Assembly: GCA_037178975.1 (NCBI GenBank)
Contig: JASJZH010000004.1
Span: 7,502,001 to 7,566,000 of the forward strand
Reading direction: 5' to 3'
Origin: Oscheius tipulae
Taxonomy: Eukaryota > Nematoda > Chromadorea > Rhabditida > Rhabditidae
Length of the DNA stretch: 64,000 bases
Under the pieces are notes generated by a model. The model ran no database searches. It saw only the letters and a list, made by a program, of their open reading frames with translations, and was not told the origin of the DNA. The translations under genes were made by a program, and so were the position numbers. Below, piece by piece: positions 44,580 to 57,700 of the stretch (positions within the stretch are counted from its first letter, which is position 1; the number at the start of each line of letters is the position of its first letter).

Positions 44580-47500
44580 GTCTGCTGCAAAAAAGTGAGA
44601 TCTGAAAGAATTTGCTTATGATGACATTTGAAGACCTCAAGAAGCGCTATAGCAAGGCGCGTGAAGAACGCCCGCGACGACACTGTGTCCCTCGAGGGAG
44701 AAGTTTGTGCGAGGATGTAAATGTGTCGCCAAGCGGCAATTTGTCAGAAAAGAAAAAGTGCCTGTGACCGAGGGGACGAGGCAAGAAAAGGGAGCTGATA
44801 ACAGGAGGGGCAGGAGAGGGCCACGGGAACGGGGTCCTGGTAGCCAGGATAGATATCAAGGAGAAAGAGTGGCGGTTGTAAAACATTTTTTGAGCAATTG
44901 ATGCGGCGATAAAATGTTGCCTTAGTCAGCGGAAGAGTTGAGTTGACAAAACGACTGCGAGACAGTCGAATCTGAGAAATACCTTTGAAACCCGTAGCCC
45001 AGCAAAACAAACATGATTGCGGTACCAATTACGCATCTCTCACAACCAACTGTTCTTCGTTGTGACCATGACAAACAGGTTAATTATAGGTGAGCACAAT
45101 GTGACACCTAGATGCTCGCCTTCTGAAAAACTTTCCCGCCTCTGAATCCAGCTCGATGAGTGATAAACGAACGGGCGGCAAGATAGAAGCCAAATCTTAA
45201 TGAGTTTGCCTGACAGCCGTGTAGTTCGAGAAAGCTACGGTAGCGGGGCGCGACCTCTAGAGGAAAAGGTCCAACCCTGGAACAATAGTTAATTATGGAG
45301 AGCGACGAGTCGTGAAATTGACGGATGACAGACGCATACGGTAATCCGAGACAGAAACACCTGTTACCTGTCGGAACGGGGATACAAAGGTTTGGATTGG
45401 TGGTCAATTGCGTACCGTCAGATTGCGACTAGTAGGGTAAACAGTAGCCAAGAGAACTGATGGTCTGGCTTCATAAAATTTTGTTGTCTTTCCCATGGCA
45501 TTTTGGAAGTGTTCAAGTAGCGCGCCAAAGTTTTGAGAATTGAAAATTTTTTCGGCTAGTCACTATGGCGAGGAACAATGAACTTCCCATCAAAAGAGTT
45601 TCCCATGACCAGAAGGAGCGTTTCCAGCTTCACTGATTTACCTTTTGCAGCACCCCTTTTGGCAAGGACTAACGGGAGAAGAAGTGTGACACCTCGTCAT
45701 CGTGTTCGGGCACAGAAATCGCTCAAAACAAGAAAAGTTGAGAGAGCGAGCGTATCCGGAATTCAAGGACTGAAAGCTAACTGATGCACACAAGGATAAA
45801 ATAAATAAAATGAGTCCTATAATTGCAACATGAGAAACTCTTGTACGACACATCTCATGCAGAGCAAAAAGAAGGAGTAAGGGTATATTGAGCAAACATC
45901 GGAGGTGTTATGTGTGCGAGTGTGGCTAACAAGACAATAGCAATGTGATAAGAATGAAAGGTAAACTTCCGTTGTAAAAACTTGCGGGATCCGAGAGAGG
46001 CCCAGGTAGATTCGGGGGGTCATAAAACAATCAGACGGGCCCATCAGCTCGGTCCTTTGCCAGTGTGTTTACTCAAGCTGAGACAAATGTCACAGACAGT
46101 CACTGAATAAGCAGACGAAAATATCGAAACGGACGATAGAGCAAAAGGGCCAACGGGACCGACTGATGATTACACAATCGGACAAGCGACAAGACGAACA
46201 AATTGGACATTTAGGCTTAAGATAACATTGGTGCTGACCAGCTGTTGCTGCTGCCACTACATGCCTCGTTGATGAATCGGCAGTGCTGTAAGAGGAGCCG
46301 CTCCTCTACCACCTGCGGGACCATTATCTTGGGAGCAGTTTCGAAAGGGATTTGGAGAGGGAAACAGAACCATTAGCAGATGATTGTGGTGTTAATAGCA
46401 GCTAATTTGACAGTAGAGTGAGCATTACAGCCGGGCGGGTGCTCTCAACTGAAAGACTCCCATTTTGTATGCAAAATACGGTGGTTAGAACTGAAGCAAA
46501 GAAGGATCAGAGACGGGGTTCCCAGGGTAGGCCTAAAATACAAAACATAAATCTGTTGAATCACTGTGCTAGAAAAAACTAAGATGACTAGGGAACTTTA
46601 TGATCGAAAGTGAAAGAAAATATACGACCACCCTGATCCGCATTTGATCTATCTTTTAACAAACTTTGACCTATACCAGAAGTGATGCTTTCCAATCGAA
46701 AGAAAACAAATAGTTTACAAAGACCTCTGAATTAAGTGGTATGGCAGAATATATCGTATTCGGTTACACAAGTATTTATATTTATGCTACGGGCATCTTA
46801 AACATCGCACTTACGCAGAGAACAGTCACTTCAACGACACTTTTGGTTTTTGTATGCACCACCTTTTGAACAATTTGATAATCAACTGCATGGTCATTAC
46901 CAAGCAAGATCTTTCTTGTACTAACTATCATTTAAAAACTTCATGTTAAACTGACCACCTACTTCTTCATTTAGTGAAGCGCAAGTTCCTAAAAGTCAGA
47001 CTAGACCGAGATTAATCTCTTCTCCGCGTCTGACGTTCCTTTTCTTTATGCGTACCGGGCAAGTGCGTCAAATGTCTGTTTTCCGCAATCTGTCCCACTT
47101 ACCACTTCCTAGGTCTGCCCACCCTTTTCGTCCGTACTGTCAGAGTTCAAATGATTTATTGAGCCCCACCATCCTTTATAAAGCTAACCCCAAATCTTCT
47201 CGAGAAAAAATACATGCTTTATCAAGAAATAGGATTAGCGCGATAACGATTGGTTTGACGTGACTGCAAACAAAGACTCGAACGAGTTGAACTGTTGCTG
47301 AGTCATTTTGACAAGTGGTCTTTCAATTACTGCTTCCGCGTTTTCAGTGCAAAACCAGTTCATTGCGGGGCACACCCAGAAAAATGATACTCTCCCTATG
47401 TCGCTTTTTTTTGCACGCTACACGCACACAAGATTCACCTCCCCAAGAGTTCCCAGTGGGACCATTCGTTTCCCAATTCGAATGAATGGCTCTCTTTTTT

Positions 47501-50500
47501 TTGCGACAAGTCTTTGAACTTCCTCTCTGCCAATCTTTGGAACGTGAGAAAAATCTCTTTGCTCTTGTGGTTTTATTTAGCTCACCTCCTTTCCAATTGA
47601 ATTGAATGAGTCCTTCCGGTCTTTTAGCACGCTCCTCTATTTTGTTGGTTCATTTTAAGACTTTTCGCCTCCTGTGTTTACTTCTCAAAGATGTAGTTCG
47701 GAGTAATCCGGAAAATAATGAGGAGAGTCTCAACAGACAAGGAGTCAAACATTATGTTTTTTTTCTGGAGGACGTATTCTATGGAAGCCAAAGTAAAGAA
47801 GTATTCTTTTTCTTACTTCTCTCATTTTGCCTCCACTCCTCAGCTTAGAATGCAAGAGAAGAAGAGCCTCTAGAACCTGTTGCCTGGATTTTCTGTTTTT
47901 CTTGATTTGACTATTCTGTAGTTCTAAACTTTAACTGGTTTTACGGCAAAAGCGTAAACCTAACAGGCACTGAACTAAGCTTTGAACCATTGGTTGTGCG
48001 TTTCAAACTTCACAAATTCTGATTCGTGTGACTCACTTCTTAAACTTGACTCATTTGTGTTCCTTCTTTCTGTCCGTCGCGAGAGAAGCGGATAATCACC
48101 CGAGAAGTGGGCGCGCCGCTTGTTTGAAACTTTCCCACGGCTTCCCCTCTTCCCTCTTAATCCTCCTTGCTGACCCCGTCGTAAACTGCGTCGTCCTTTT
48201 AAATAAGGGGAGTTCCCTATCTGTTCCTGGAAGAAGTTCTCTGCAAAATCTTGTTTTATCTGTCATCCACTTGAAAAAACCTCGCAAGGACTGTTAGAAA
48301 ATCTGTTTGTTCTTGCTCTCACTTGAGTGTCCTCGCAGTTCACCTTAATTTTCGAATCTTCCGAGTTTCTACTAAGTTGCCTTCACCAATCGAGAAATTA
48401 ATACTTCTCTTGGAATGGAAATAGTATCCCTGACAAGTTTCTTCCCATTTCTCAAAACTAATTGCATTCTGTCAGTCGGAGCAACAGCTGGGAAATCTTT
48501 GATCCGGCTGCCCATTCAATGAACTCTCATTGTGTCCAGTTGGCCCCTCGTCTTCCTCCACGCGACTCACAATTGCCTCGACGCCTGTTGCTCTGTCTCT
48601 CATGTCAGCTATGAATTATTGGGGCTACATGGTGGCTCTCATATTGTGATTGAGCACCTTGGTATGGGATAAAAATTGGTCTTCTCGGATACATGATGAC
48701 TAAGAAGGAGGTTGCAAGTCTGGGAACTCCAATTTGACTAAAAGATTCGCCTTGCTGCCGTCACCCAATTTTTTTGGGAAAGTGAATGGGCAATAGACTG
48801 GAACTTTTGCATTTTAAAGCAGTTTGAACACCTTGTTCCGTGTCCTTTCTACGCTACAAACAATCTGGAAACGATTACATACTCGTGGTCGTTGAGAACT
48901 CGATGTGCACTATGATGGAAAAGTGTGCCAGGGTTTGAGAACTGTTGTGGAATTTTTGATGCTACCAACTTCCTTGATTATTTTTGTCTTTCTTCTATTC
49001 ACAAAACAACCTCCAACTCGAAATTATTTACGGAAGCGTCCCCTTCAGCGTTTGTTCTAAAGTCACCTTCCTCCTCCTCGTGTCATACTCAATCATAAAA
49101 TTATCGTCTACGAATGTTTACTACACCTCTCACATCCTAAAATATTCTCTCGTTAAGTGTTTGTTACTTAAAAAAGACTCACTCTTGACACGTGTGACTA
49201 TGCGACTCTCTTAATCAGCCCTAGGCGAAAAGATGACCCTCCCCCCGGAACCGACTAACCCAAAACCTGAGATAAGGCCCGCGTACACGTGTTACAACCT
49301 CACCGCTCACTGCTCACTCTCGGCTGTAATGCCGTTGAGTATTTACCGGAGTCTATCCCCAGGCGACGGAGACCAGAAGGAAAGAATGAGGGCTGCTTTT
49401 TGGCACTTTCCTCCCAATGACCTGCCACGTAAGTACTTCATTTGCATAATCCTCTTTGTGTGTGTCGGATGGTTGAGGGGGAGAAAAAGTCTGCATCATA
49501 TTGTTACCAGTCATCTGTTTTGGTATGAGGCTGCAGTGAGAATGCAAAGTAAGTAGTTTTCCTGAATTAAGAGAAAAGTGAAAACTGAGTTTTGTCAAGC
49601 ACTCAAGCGGGACAAGACAAAGTGTCTCTCCCGTAAAATCCTGGCAAATCTGTAGATAGAACAGAACATTCGCTGAACAATAAGTTGTTTCACAAAGTTG
49701 TAGGGCAGACCGCAGCAGTTGAGCTACTGGCCGGGTTTTTCAGGCAGGGGTGAGAATTCCGAGGAATGACCTGTCTTGTTCTCTCTGTCCCGCGTTCTCT
49801 ACCCCCGTCGAACTAATGTGTCGCACTCATGTCCAAAAAAGTGTCGGTTCCCTAATGCATGGGATACACACACATCTTTTCCTCCCATCTGGTGCTACTC
49901 CCAGCTGCGAACTTTTTCTCTTTTCCCCTATTCCTTCTCTGAACACTCGCATGTTATTCTCTACATCCTTTCTTTTCAAAATAAGACACAACCCAATCGT
50001 TATTAGTTAATTTAATTGACGGCTCTTTTTCTCCAGCCGGGGGAGTCTAACGACGCTCGTTGATCACAGAGCCCAGGCCCCACAATTATTTCACCCAAAC
50101 TGGCCAGTTTTTGACCTCATTTTGAATTCTTTGGCTTCCAACAACGAGTATCAGCTTTCAAATATTTTCACTCGACACATGTTCAGCTATCACTCATTCT
50201 TCTCTGACATCATCAGAGGTATCTGTTCCGGTCCCTGGACATAAAACTTATGGGAACTTCGAAACAGATATTTTCATGTTTCTCATGCATTCTAGAGAGA
50301 CAACAAGTGTGGGTCTCGTTTTTAGGGTATTGCGATCATTCGACCAAACTTAGTCGAAAGGGAATGGAATATTGTAGATGTACAACTTTTGCCAACTTTC
50401 TGAATCACCAATTTTACAGCATTGTTCAAGTGTCCTACCAATTTCTATCGTTTTAATGAGTAGACCTCCTTTCAGACTTCTTTTTTGAAACATCTTAAAG

Positions 50501-50524
50501 TTCAGAGACTAACTAGCCATCTAC

Positions 50525-50695
50525 GACGGCTTCGCCGTCCCTTAGCCTGACTTCGCATTGACAACAGGCGGCTTCGCCGCTTCTCTAACAGCCTAAGTTC
50601 ACTGATTTTCCCCAAAGCTGACTTCTATTTCTTGACATACCATTACTTGCCAGCTTTTTTGCTGGCGGTGACGGACAGACGAACGGACGGACACC
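50525..50695. repeat. Cluster of three short hairpins and a GGAC-rich tail
   Basis: Perfect inverted repeats lie at 50525-50539 (GACGGC-TTC-GCCGTC), 50568-50580 (GCGGC-TTC-GCCGC) and 50649-50666 (GCCAGC-TTTTTT-GCTGGC). The third is followed by GGTG, a tandem GACGGACAGACGAACGGACG series and CACC. The first two share the core GGCTTCGCCG. This is more GC-rich than the surroundings. Confidence 0.75.
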
Positions 50696-53600
50696 TTTGC
50701 GTTTTAGTAGTAGAGAGATGCGTATTCCGGAAAGATGCTATTGTTTAGTGTGATCTGATCGAAAGGGTACCAGACGACTACAGTCAAATTTGTTTGCTAG
50801 ATTATCATTGATGTAGTTGAAATGGAAAAAGTGAACCGAAGTTCCCTAGAGGGGTTAGTAGTCGACTTCTCTAATCACGTCTTCCAGTTCAAATTGAAGT
50901 AACTGTGTTAATGGCTGTTTCAAATGAAGTAGTGAAAAATCTCTTGAGTTTTTTTCACGTAGCCTTGCAACAGACGCTATGCCTCGTTTCAACTAAAACA
51001 ATCCAATGAAAGCTTTTCCGTTTATACCCGAATTCGTGGTAGTTGTATAATTCACGGGCAATCAACAGTCGAACTTTTTGCACCCGGCGTGTCCTCGTCC
51101 TCTCATGCCCACTCCAGACCAGTTCCTCCCAACACTACTCCCCAGCAAGAGATCTGTTGATATCATGTCTTTCAAATTAGTCACTCTGTTCGTATTTATG
51201 TTCCCTTCGTCGCGTTTGTTGTTTGCCCGTTTTTCAAGAGTTGGCTCTCCCTGTCTCCTCATTCACAAAGCGCGACAGTTTAGCGTTCCGCTACTAGTAC
51301 AATTTGTTACAGCTACACTATTTTTTTAGTTTTTCTCGGGTTCTCGTATATACAGATATTTGTTTGTGAAGAAATACAAATTGCGCCTATTCGGCAGTCA
51401 CTTGAATGGGGAGAAAATTGTAAACAGTACTCATTAGCGTGTCTGGGGTCCAGGTAGTTAATCCACCAGTGGTCAGCAAGCCAAAAGAGATAGTGACTGC
51501 TTTGAATCCAATGGTACCAGACTAGACCTTTTAGCTCTGCAATCTCCGATTCTCCCAAAACATCCGTCTCCTTCCAAATCCAATTTGCCACTCTCACTTC
51601 TATACATCTGGTTCATGACCTGGTCCACCCCCACTGACCGCTACGACCATGTGTCCACAACTGTTGTGCTCCCGGCCACATAACAGAGGGACTTGAGGTC
51701 GACACCTCGTCGGCTCAAAACAAGATCGGTGTACGCGCAATTGTTTCCTTTCTCTTGTATGCTCAGCTCAACTGAGAGAGACTCCAAAAACAGTGCTCGT
51801 CTCAGTCTCCCGAAGGTGGGCGTGGTATATTCCGAGTGAGGGGCAATTTCACGTGGTTCTCTCTCTCTCTCCTCCAGCACTCACTCTCCGTTTTGTCGCG
51901 TCGGCCGGTCTGTATCCTTACCGAACTGGTGTCATCCAAACCTCTATGTCCGTTGGTAAGTACTATATTTCTTAGAAGTTAAAAGAAAGTTAGAAATTGC
52001 CGCAAAAAGTGTGAACGGCCTCTCTTGCGGGGCACTATTTGCTCGGTTACGTGTCCCTCCATTCGTGATTAGCACAGGCAAACTTTGCCTTTCCCTGGTA
52101 GACTTTGTGGAAAAGAGCCTAGAAACTTTTCTAGTAATATGATCTCTGTCTGACGATTAGAGAAGAGAAGAGGGGGTTTACGTGAACTCTTGAAACGTGA
52201 AACTTCCACAGAGAGGGATCCAATGACCACTGATGAAAAAATGTGAGCAGACACAATTTCGAACAAAAAGATACACAAGATCATCTATAGAAGGCAATTT
52301 TTTAATCAAGAGATGCTAGAATTCAGTCTACAACAGTCGACTCTTGTTTCCCTTCTGTCTGACTAGATTGTGAAGAGGACAGGCAGGCTTTGAATGGTCT
52401 AAACAAGACTCTGGGAATACCGGTTATATTTTTTTTCGAATTTTCAAGAAGTGAAAACCAAGCTCTCATTTCTTTCGATACCTTCAAGATAGCCAGGAAA
52501 TGTCAATTTGTAGCTATTGGGCGCATTATATTCCTTCTCACCTGTTATTGATGGAAATTATCATTGGCTACTTCCTTTTTCCTGACTCTATCTTATCAAT
52601 TTCAGTTGACTGTCTCTCATTTCTTGTCTATTGGCTTACTTTTCAACAACTGTTAACTGTTTCACCCATATCCCTTTTTTGATCTCGTATCGATTCGGAG
52701 CGCGCTGAGGAGTATTTGCATGACAGTGTGTGTTCGAATATTGCCTCCTATTGTCGGCAAAAGCGTGATGGGGATACGACTGCCCTGTCGGTGATAAGGA
52801 AACACGTCAGTAAAGAGCCTCGTCTGTTTTGGAATAACATATTTTGTCCGGCGGAAGGAAGTTTCTAGCAAAATTTCAATCTAGTAAAAGACCGACAACG
52901 TCTGTCTGTAACTGTTTTGAAATGATTCATCGCTCTCCGGCGACGCGACTCACCCAGCCTCCGCCAGCAGATATAGTTGTCTCAATTCAGCACGCTTCTG
53001 GTAACGGAGTTTTTTTTTCCCTCAGACTGACTTTTCCTCCTACTCTTTTGATTGAAACCCTCGCGGCTTTTTGAACGGCCTCGTGGCCCTCGACCAATGC
53101 ATAAAACTGCGTCAAAGCGACAATTTCCGGGATTAGAACAATCCGAAGAGCAACAGCTTTTTTATGGTTCTGGTGGAAGTTGAATACGGGAAAACAACTG
53201 TATACGGGGGATCACTTTGGCGGCAATCAGGGGAGTTTGATGACTGCGAGAGGGAAATATGAATGTGAACAAAACTTTTCGGAATATGCTCTGTCATTTT
53301 TATCCATGGATTTACCAGCTCCTTCCGATCAAAGACTTTTGTGAGCTTAAAAGCTTCTTCTCTTTACTCTCTATTAGACTCACATCTTTTGCTCCCCTGT
53401 CCATCAGCTGTTCTTTTAATAGCATCCTTCTCATTACCTACTTGTGTCCACTTTGCCGTCCTTGTACGATGACACCCAGCCTGACAATTTACGGGCGCGG
53501 GTGTGAGGAGGGACAGGTCTCAAATTTGTTGGCTATTTGGTCGCCTGCCGGGTGGAACAACTGTCCTCTCGTGCCAACTTAACTACACGACTCCTAGACC

Positions 53601-53761
53601 GCAAATAAGTCATACTGAAAGATGTATCTGCCAGCAGCAGAGGGTCTTTCTCAAGCATTGTCACATTTTCAAACGGCCATTAAGATTTTATGGAGAGAGA
53701 GACCTCGGGCGGTGATTCAGGGCTGGAATAGTGTGGGCTGAAGAAGGCGTACTAGTGACAC

Positions 53762-54190
53762 AGTCTGTTTTCCCTTCTGCCCGCGGCAATTCCATTTTCC
53801 TACTTCCAGATTCTCGAGCCATTCACTTTTTGAGCAAATGAGCTGATGCTCCGCCCAGCAGTGTGCATAGTTTCCTTCTCGTGCTCTTCAGCCTCTGAGA
53901 TTCTAATGTTTCAGCATTGCCAAAGAATGTGCAAATTACTCGTGACGTTTCATATTCCTTGGCCTATAAAGCCTGGCGACCTCAATAACCAATAAGTTTG
54001 TAGAGAGAACGTCAAAATAAACCTTTCTCTTCTAGGACTTACTACCCGCCAAGAGGGAGTAATCAAATTGTATTGTGTTCCAAGACTCTGTAACTCTTGT
54101 CAGTAGTACTCAGATATCTTTTTTGTAAATCAACTACTGAATATTTTAGTCACAAAGACGAAGGTGTACTAGTCTGTTTTCCCTTCTGCC
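53762..54190 (+). repeat. 20-nt direct repeat pair
   Basis: AGTCTGTTTTCCCTTCTGCC occurs at 53762-53781 and 54171-54190, 409 bp apart. It is preceded in both cases by GTACTAGT within about 10 bp. A partial relative (CTTGTTTCCCTTCTGTCTG) lies near 52342. Confidence 0.6.
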
Positions 54191-54760
54191 GGTGACATAA
54201 TGAAAACAGCTCTTTGCTGTTTGGATAGAGTTCTCTGCAAGATGGGCCAAATTACTGTTCTGATCAAGTGTAGCCTTACCTGAAATTATGGGTAAAAGCG
54301 GAAGAAGTTACATCAACTGGAGCCACTCTCTTATGTTAGCTAACACATCCCAAAATGGAACAAGGTTCGTTAATAGAGCAGGCTACGGTACCCAGTTTAG
54401 CCTCGGAACTCTTTTCAATCTTTGCCTGAAACGGGGTTCTCTGATTCTCGACCAGCAAAACATCCTTTTCCTTAGTGTTCTCCCACAGTTTTTACTTCCC
54501 AAAAGTTCTTTGGGCTTCCAGCTAACGAACCAGCACCCAGCAGCTCGTTTTTCTCAATTGCTTCTCTGGTTTGCCATTTTATTACACGGCTGCAACACGC
54601 GCGTTGTTTTGGCTCCGCTTAACCAATTAGTCCAAATATTCTTTGTGTTAGCCCTCCCTGCTCCTAACACAGACACAATCGTTCATTTTCAGCACCTGTG
54701 CCGTGGCATCGCGCAGTCAAGCAGCTGGCTGGTGGCCAGACGTCGTTTCCTTCTAAAACA

Positions 54761-57700
54761 ATGTCGCTAGTACAGCAAGCTCCGATCCATGCCTTGGCGA
54801 GCCTTGCAACAATGGACTGCCAGTATCCTTCAATTGATCTCGATGGTGGAGAACTCATCTCCAAAGAACACGTAAGCCCCAGTCATTACAAGTCAAGAAG
54901 AATGATTCAGCACGAAGAGATCGACGACGACGGTGTTCGGATAATTGTTTACACCTTTGTGATAAGGAATCCTGACGGATGGGAGGTGACCAAGAAAATT
55001 CGTCAGAAGATCAACGTCATAATGACGAACTACCAACAGAATATTCGGGTCACTAATGGATGCGGTGAGTTCAGCAGTTTTTTGTAGCATTGCTAAGAAT
55101 TCTATTCACGTGATATTTTTTGTCGGCGAAACCCAAACAAAAGCTATTTATTCTCGTTTTTGACGCTGTTAAAACTGTCTTCGACGCTTGTTTTACAGCC
55201 GAAACTTGTAACGTCTCGTTCACACTATTGGAAGATGAAACTGTACGGGAGCGATCCGCATCCTCAGGTTGATTCAACCGTTTTTGTCTAAAGCAGAGGC
55301 ACATAACTTTTTGAAGTTTAAAACATCAAATCACATTTCCTTCTGTTTTCCTTGAAAAACTGTTGAAAGTTTAGAACGAGGAAACCGATGTGACATTCGT
55401 AGTGCGTCCTTCAAAGGTGTTATGCGACTACCATTGTCACCAAAATGGAAAGAACAACTTTGTCTACTTTTTGAAATTGTTCTGCCCAACATTTTACTGA
55501 TTTATATTCTCATTAGCCTCGAAATAGCCTCTCAAATTGGTAGGCGTGAAAAAGCACTCATGCAGCTTAATTTTGCTTCCCAGTCGCGTCAAGGCCGCAC
55601 CTTTTTGACCCCCATTTAAAAAGTCTTCCAGAAGCTGAAGTGGAGACGAAGTGTGAGCAGGCCAAAGGAGACATTTTCGGCATTCAACCATCGCAGTCCG
55701 TATTCCAAACTAGTCGTCATACTCTTCATCCCAACGACAGGATGATGCAATTGGACCTCAACAATCCCAAGGTACTTTTTGGCCATTTCCTTCCCACCTC
55801 CTCCTCTCTCCCTTTGTTCTGAGCAAGTCGACCAGATGGTGGACAAATTGCGTCCGTCTGGAAGCCTAGAAAGGAGGAAGGGAACGGCTGCAAAAGTTTG
55901 TGGAGGGGTGACATCAGTCCAGGATTTATTGGTCCATTAGGCCCTCGACTAACTTTTTTCTCCTTGCCATTCAATTAGACATTCAGTAGAGGGAGAACAA
56001 AAACTAAATTGCAGGACTTGGCCATCCAGGACGCGCTCTGTCAAGTCTCGGACAACTTCAAGGGTCTACTATCCCAGAGACAGGGCGCAATCATGAAAAT
56101 GTTCCCGGATCTGTTTGCCCAGATGAGGACAAAGTCCACGCTGATCCCAACGACAAACAATACGGAAGTCGTTTTGAATCCAGATGGATCGACGACAACA
56201 AGGACCAAGACTAGCAAGAGTTTCAGGTGAGAACAAAAACTCGGAGCATTGTTAGTCAGCGCCGATATTAATAGGAACATGACACAAACAAGACTGATAG
56301 CACCTTAGCAGACAAACTATGGCGCTGCCACTACCCATGCGCTTTCAAAAACTTCTACTCTTTGACTTTTCACCAACATGGTAAGAATTAGTTTCAAACT
56401 GTGAAGTTTGTTAATGGAGATGGTAAGAAGGTTTGATCCCTTATACTAGATAATTTTTTAGAGCATTTCTCGTTAGGTTCATGCAACATAGACGAATAAA
56501 TGCATTACAGAATTTGCGTCACTGTTTTCCTCAAGTTACTTGCAGCACCTAACATTGAGTAATACATTCTTCGATAAGAGTTGAAGTCTGTAAACAAGAG
56601 GAGCGTGAATATCTACCAACATTCAACTATCTTGTCCGTGGAAACTTTTCCCCAATGATCAAGTTCATTCCGGTCAATTATATTTTGCAAAAAATGGGTC
56701 TTAGTTTCTCTCGACTGTTCAAAAAGAACAAACTCTGATTGAAAACATTCCTTATTATGGCCATTTCACCTGCTTCAATTGCTTCCGTTATTATTCACAC
56801 TTTTGACAGCCAGCAACCGTTTTCCACCCCATTTACATAAGTCTGTCCGTATGGGGTTTCCATTGATTTGTCGCCAGCCAATGTATCCTTTTTTCAGTAG
56901 CTCCTACTCTTCCTCGGATGTTTATGTCAATGGCGTTCGGCAGGAGGCTATGAGCAAGAGGAGGTTCAAGGCGTTCGTTGAGTACAAGGTAGGAAGTGAT
57001 GGGATTGGGAGACTGTATATAAGTTTAGGGACCTGAGAGTGGCTTCAGAATGAAGTTGACTGACGACGCTGAAGCTGACTTATCGGAGGATGAGACAGAG
57101 GAAGACGACTTCTACACACCGAGAGGAATCAAAGGACTGCAGTGAGTTTAACTTATGCTGTTCGCAAAACAATCCGATGTGGGACTCCCGTACCACAACT
57201 AACGTTCTCTACCATGGCTACAAAACATTATTTATAAACAATGAGATTTATAGCGCCTTGACAGCTGCCTCCAACAATGACACTCGATCGGAGATCACCG
57301 ACACTGAGAGTGAGATCCGTCCTCATCACTCCCAACATCTGCGTCCCGATGCCAAGAAACGGATGGAGAAGGCATGGTTCGCAGCCAAGGAGCTGGTTGA
57401 TTCTGAGCAGCGCTACGTTGAGAAACTGAAGTTGCTAGCAGACATTTTTCGCCAAAAGGTTCTCGATGCCAAGATTTTGGACAAGGACAAGGCCAACAAG
57501 TTGTTTGCCAACATTAGCTCACTCTACCAATTCCACAACACTCATTTCCTTCCACAGCTGATGGAGGCCAGCCGAGACTGGCACTCGACGAAAAGGTCTA
57601 TTTAGTAAACATTGGGTGACCGAAAAAATTCCAGGATTGCTAACGTGGTCAGGAAACAGGCTCCATTTTTGAAAATGTACTCGGAGTATACGAACAACTA

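Larger units (their letters stand above)
44580..54697. other. 10-kb region without recognised genes
   Basis: No frame in this interval shows family motifs, signal peptides or consistent splicing. It separates the TGF-beta gene (5' end at 44579) and the RhoGEF gene. It may hold regulatory DNA, noncoding first exons of the RhoGEF gene (a candidate at about 51946-51955) or unrecognised RNA genes. A purine-rich stretch lies at 44770-44840, a hairpin cluster at 50525-50695 and a 20-nt direct repeat at 53762 and 54171. Confidence 0.6.

Noticed and set aside
49233-49556. 107-codon frame in the 10-kb gene-poor region
   Set aside because: No family motif and no supporting splice structure. Its length is expected by chance in this amount of sequence.
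50525-50695. CRISPR-like array or bacterial transfer
   Set aside because: The palindromes differ in sequence and spacing, there are no regular spacers or cas genes, and the surroundings are typical nematode DNA.
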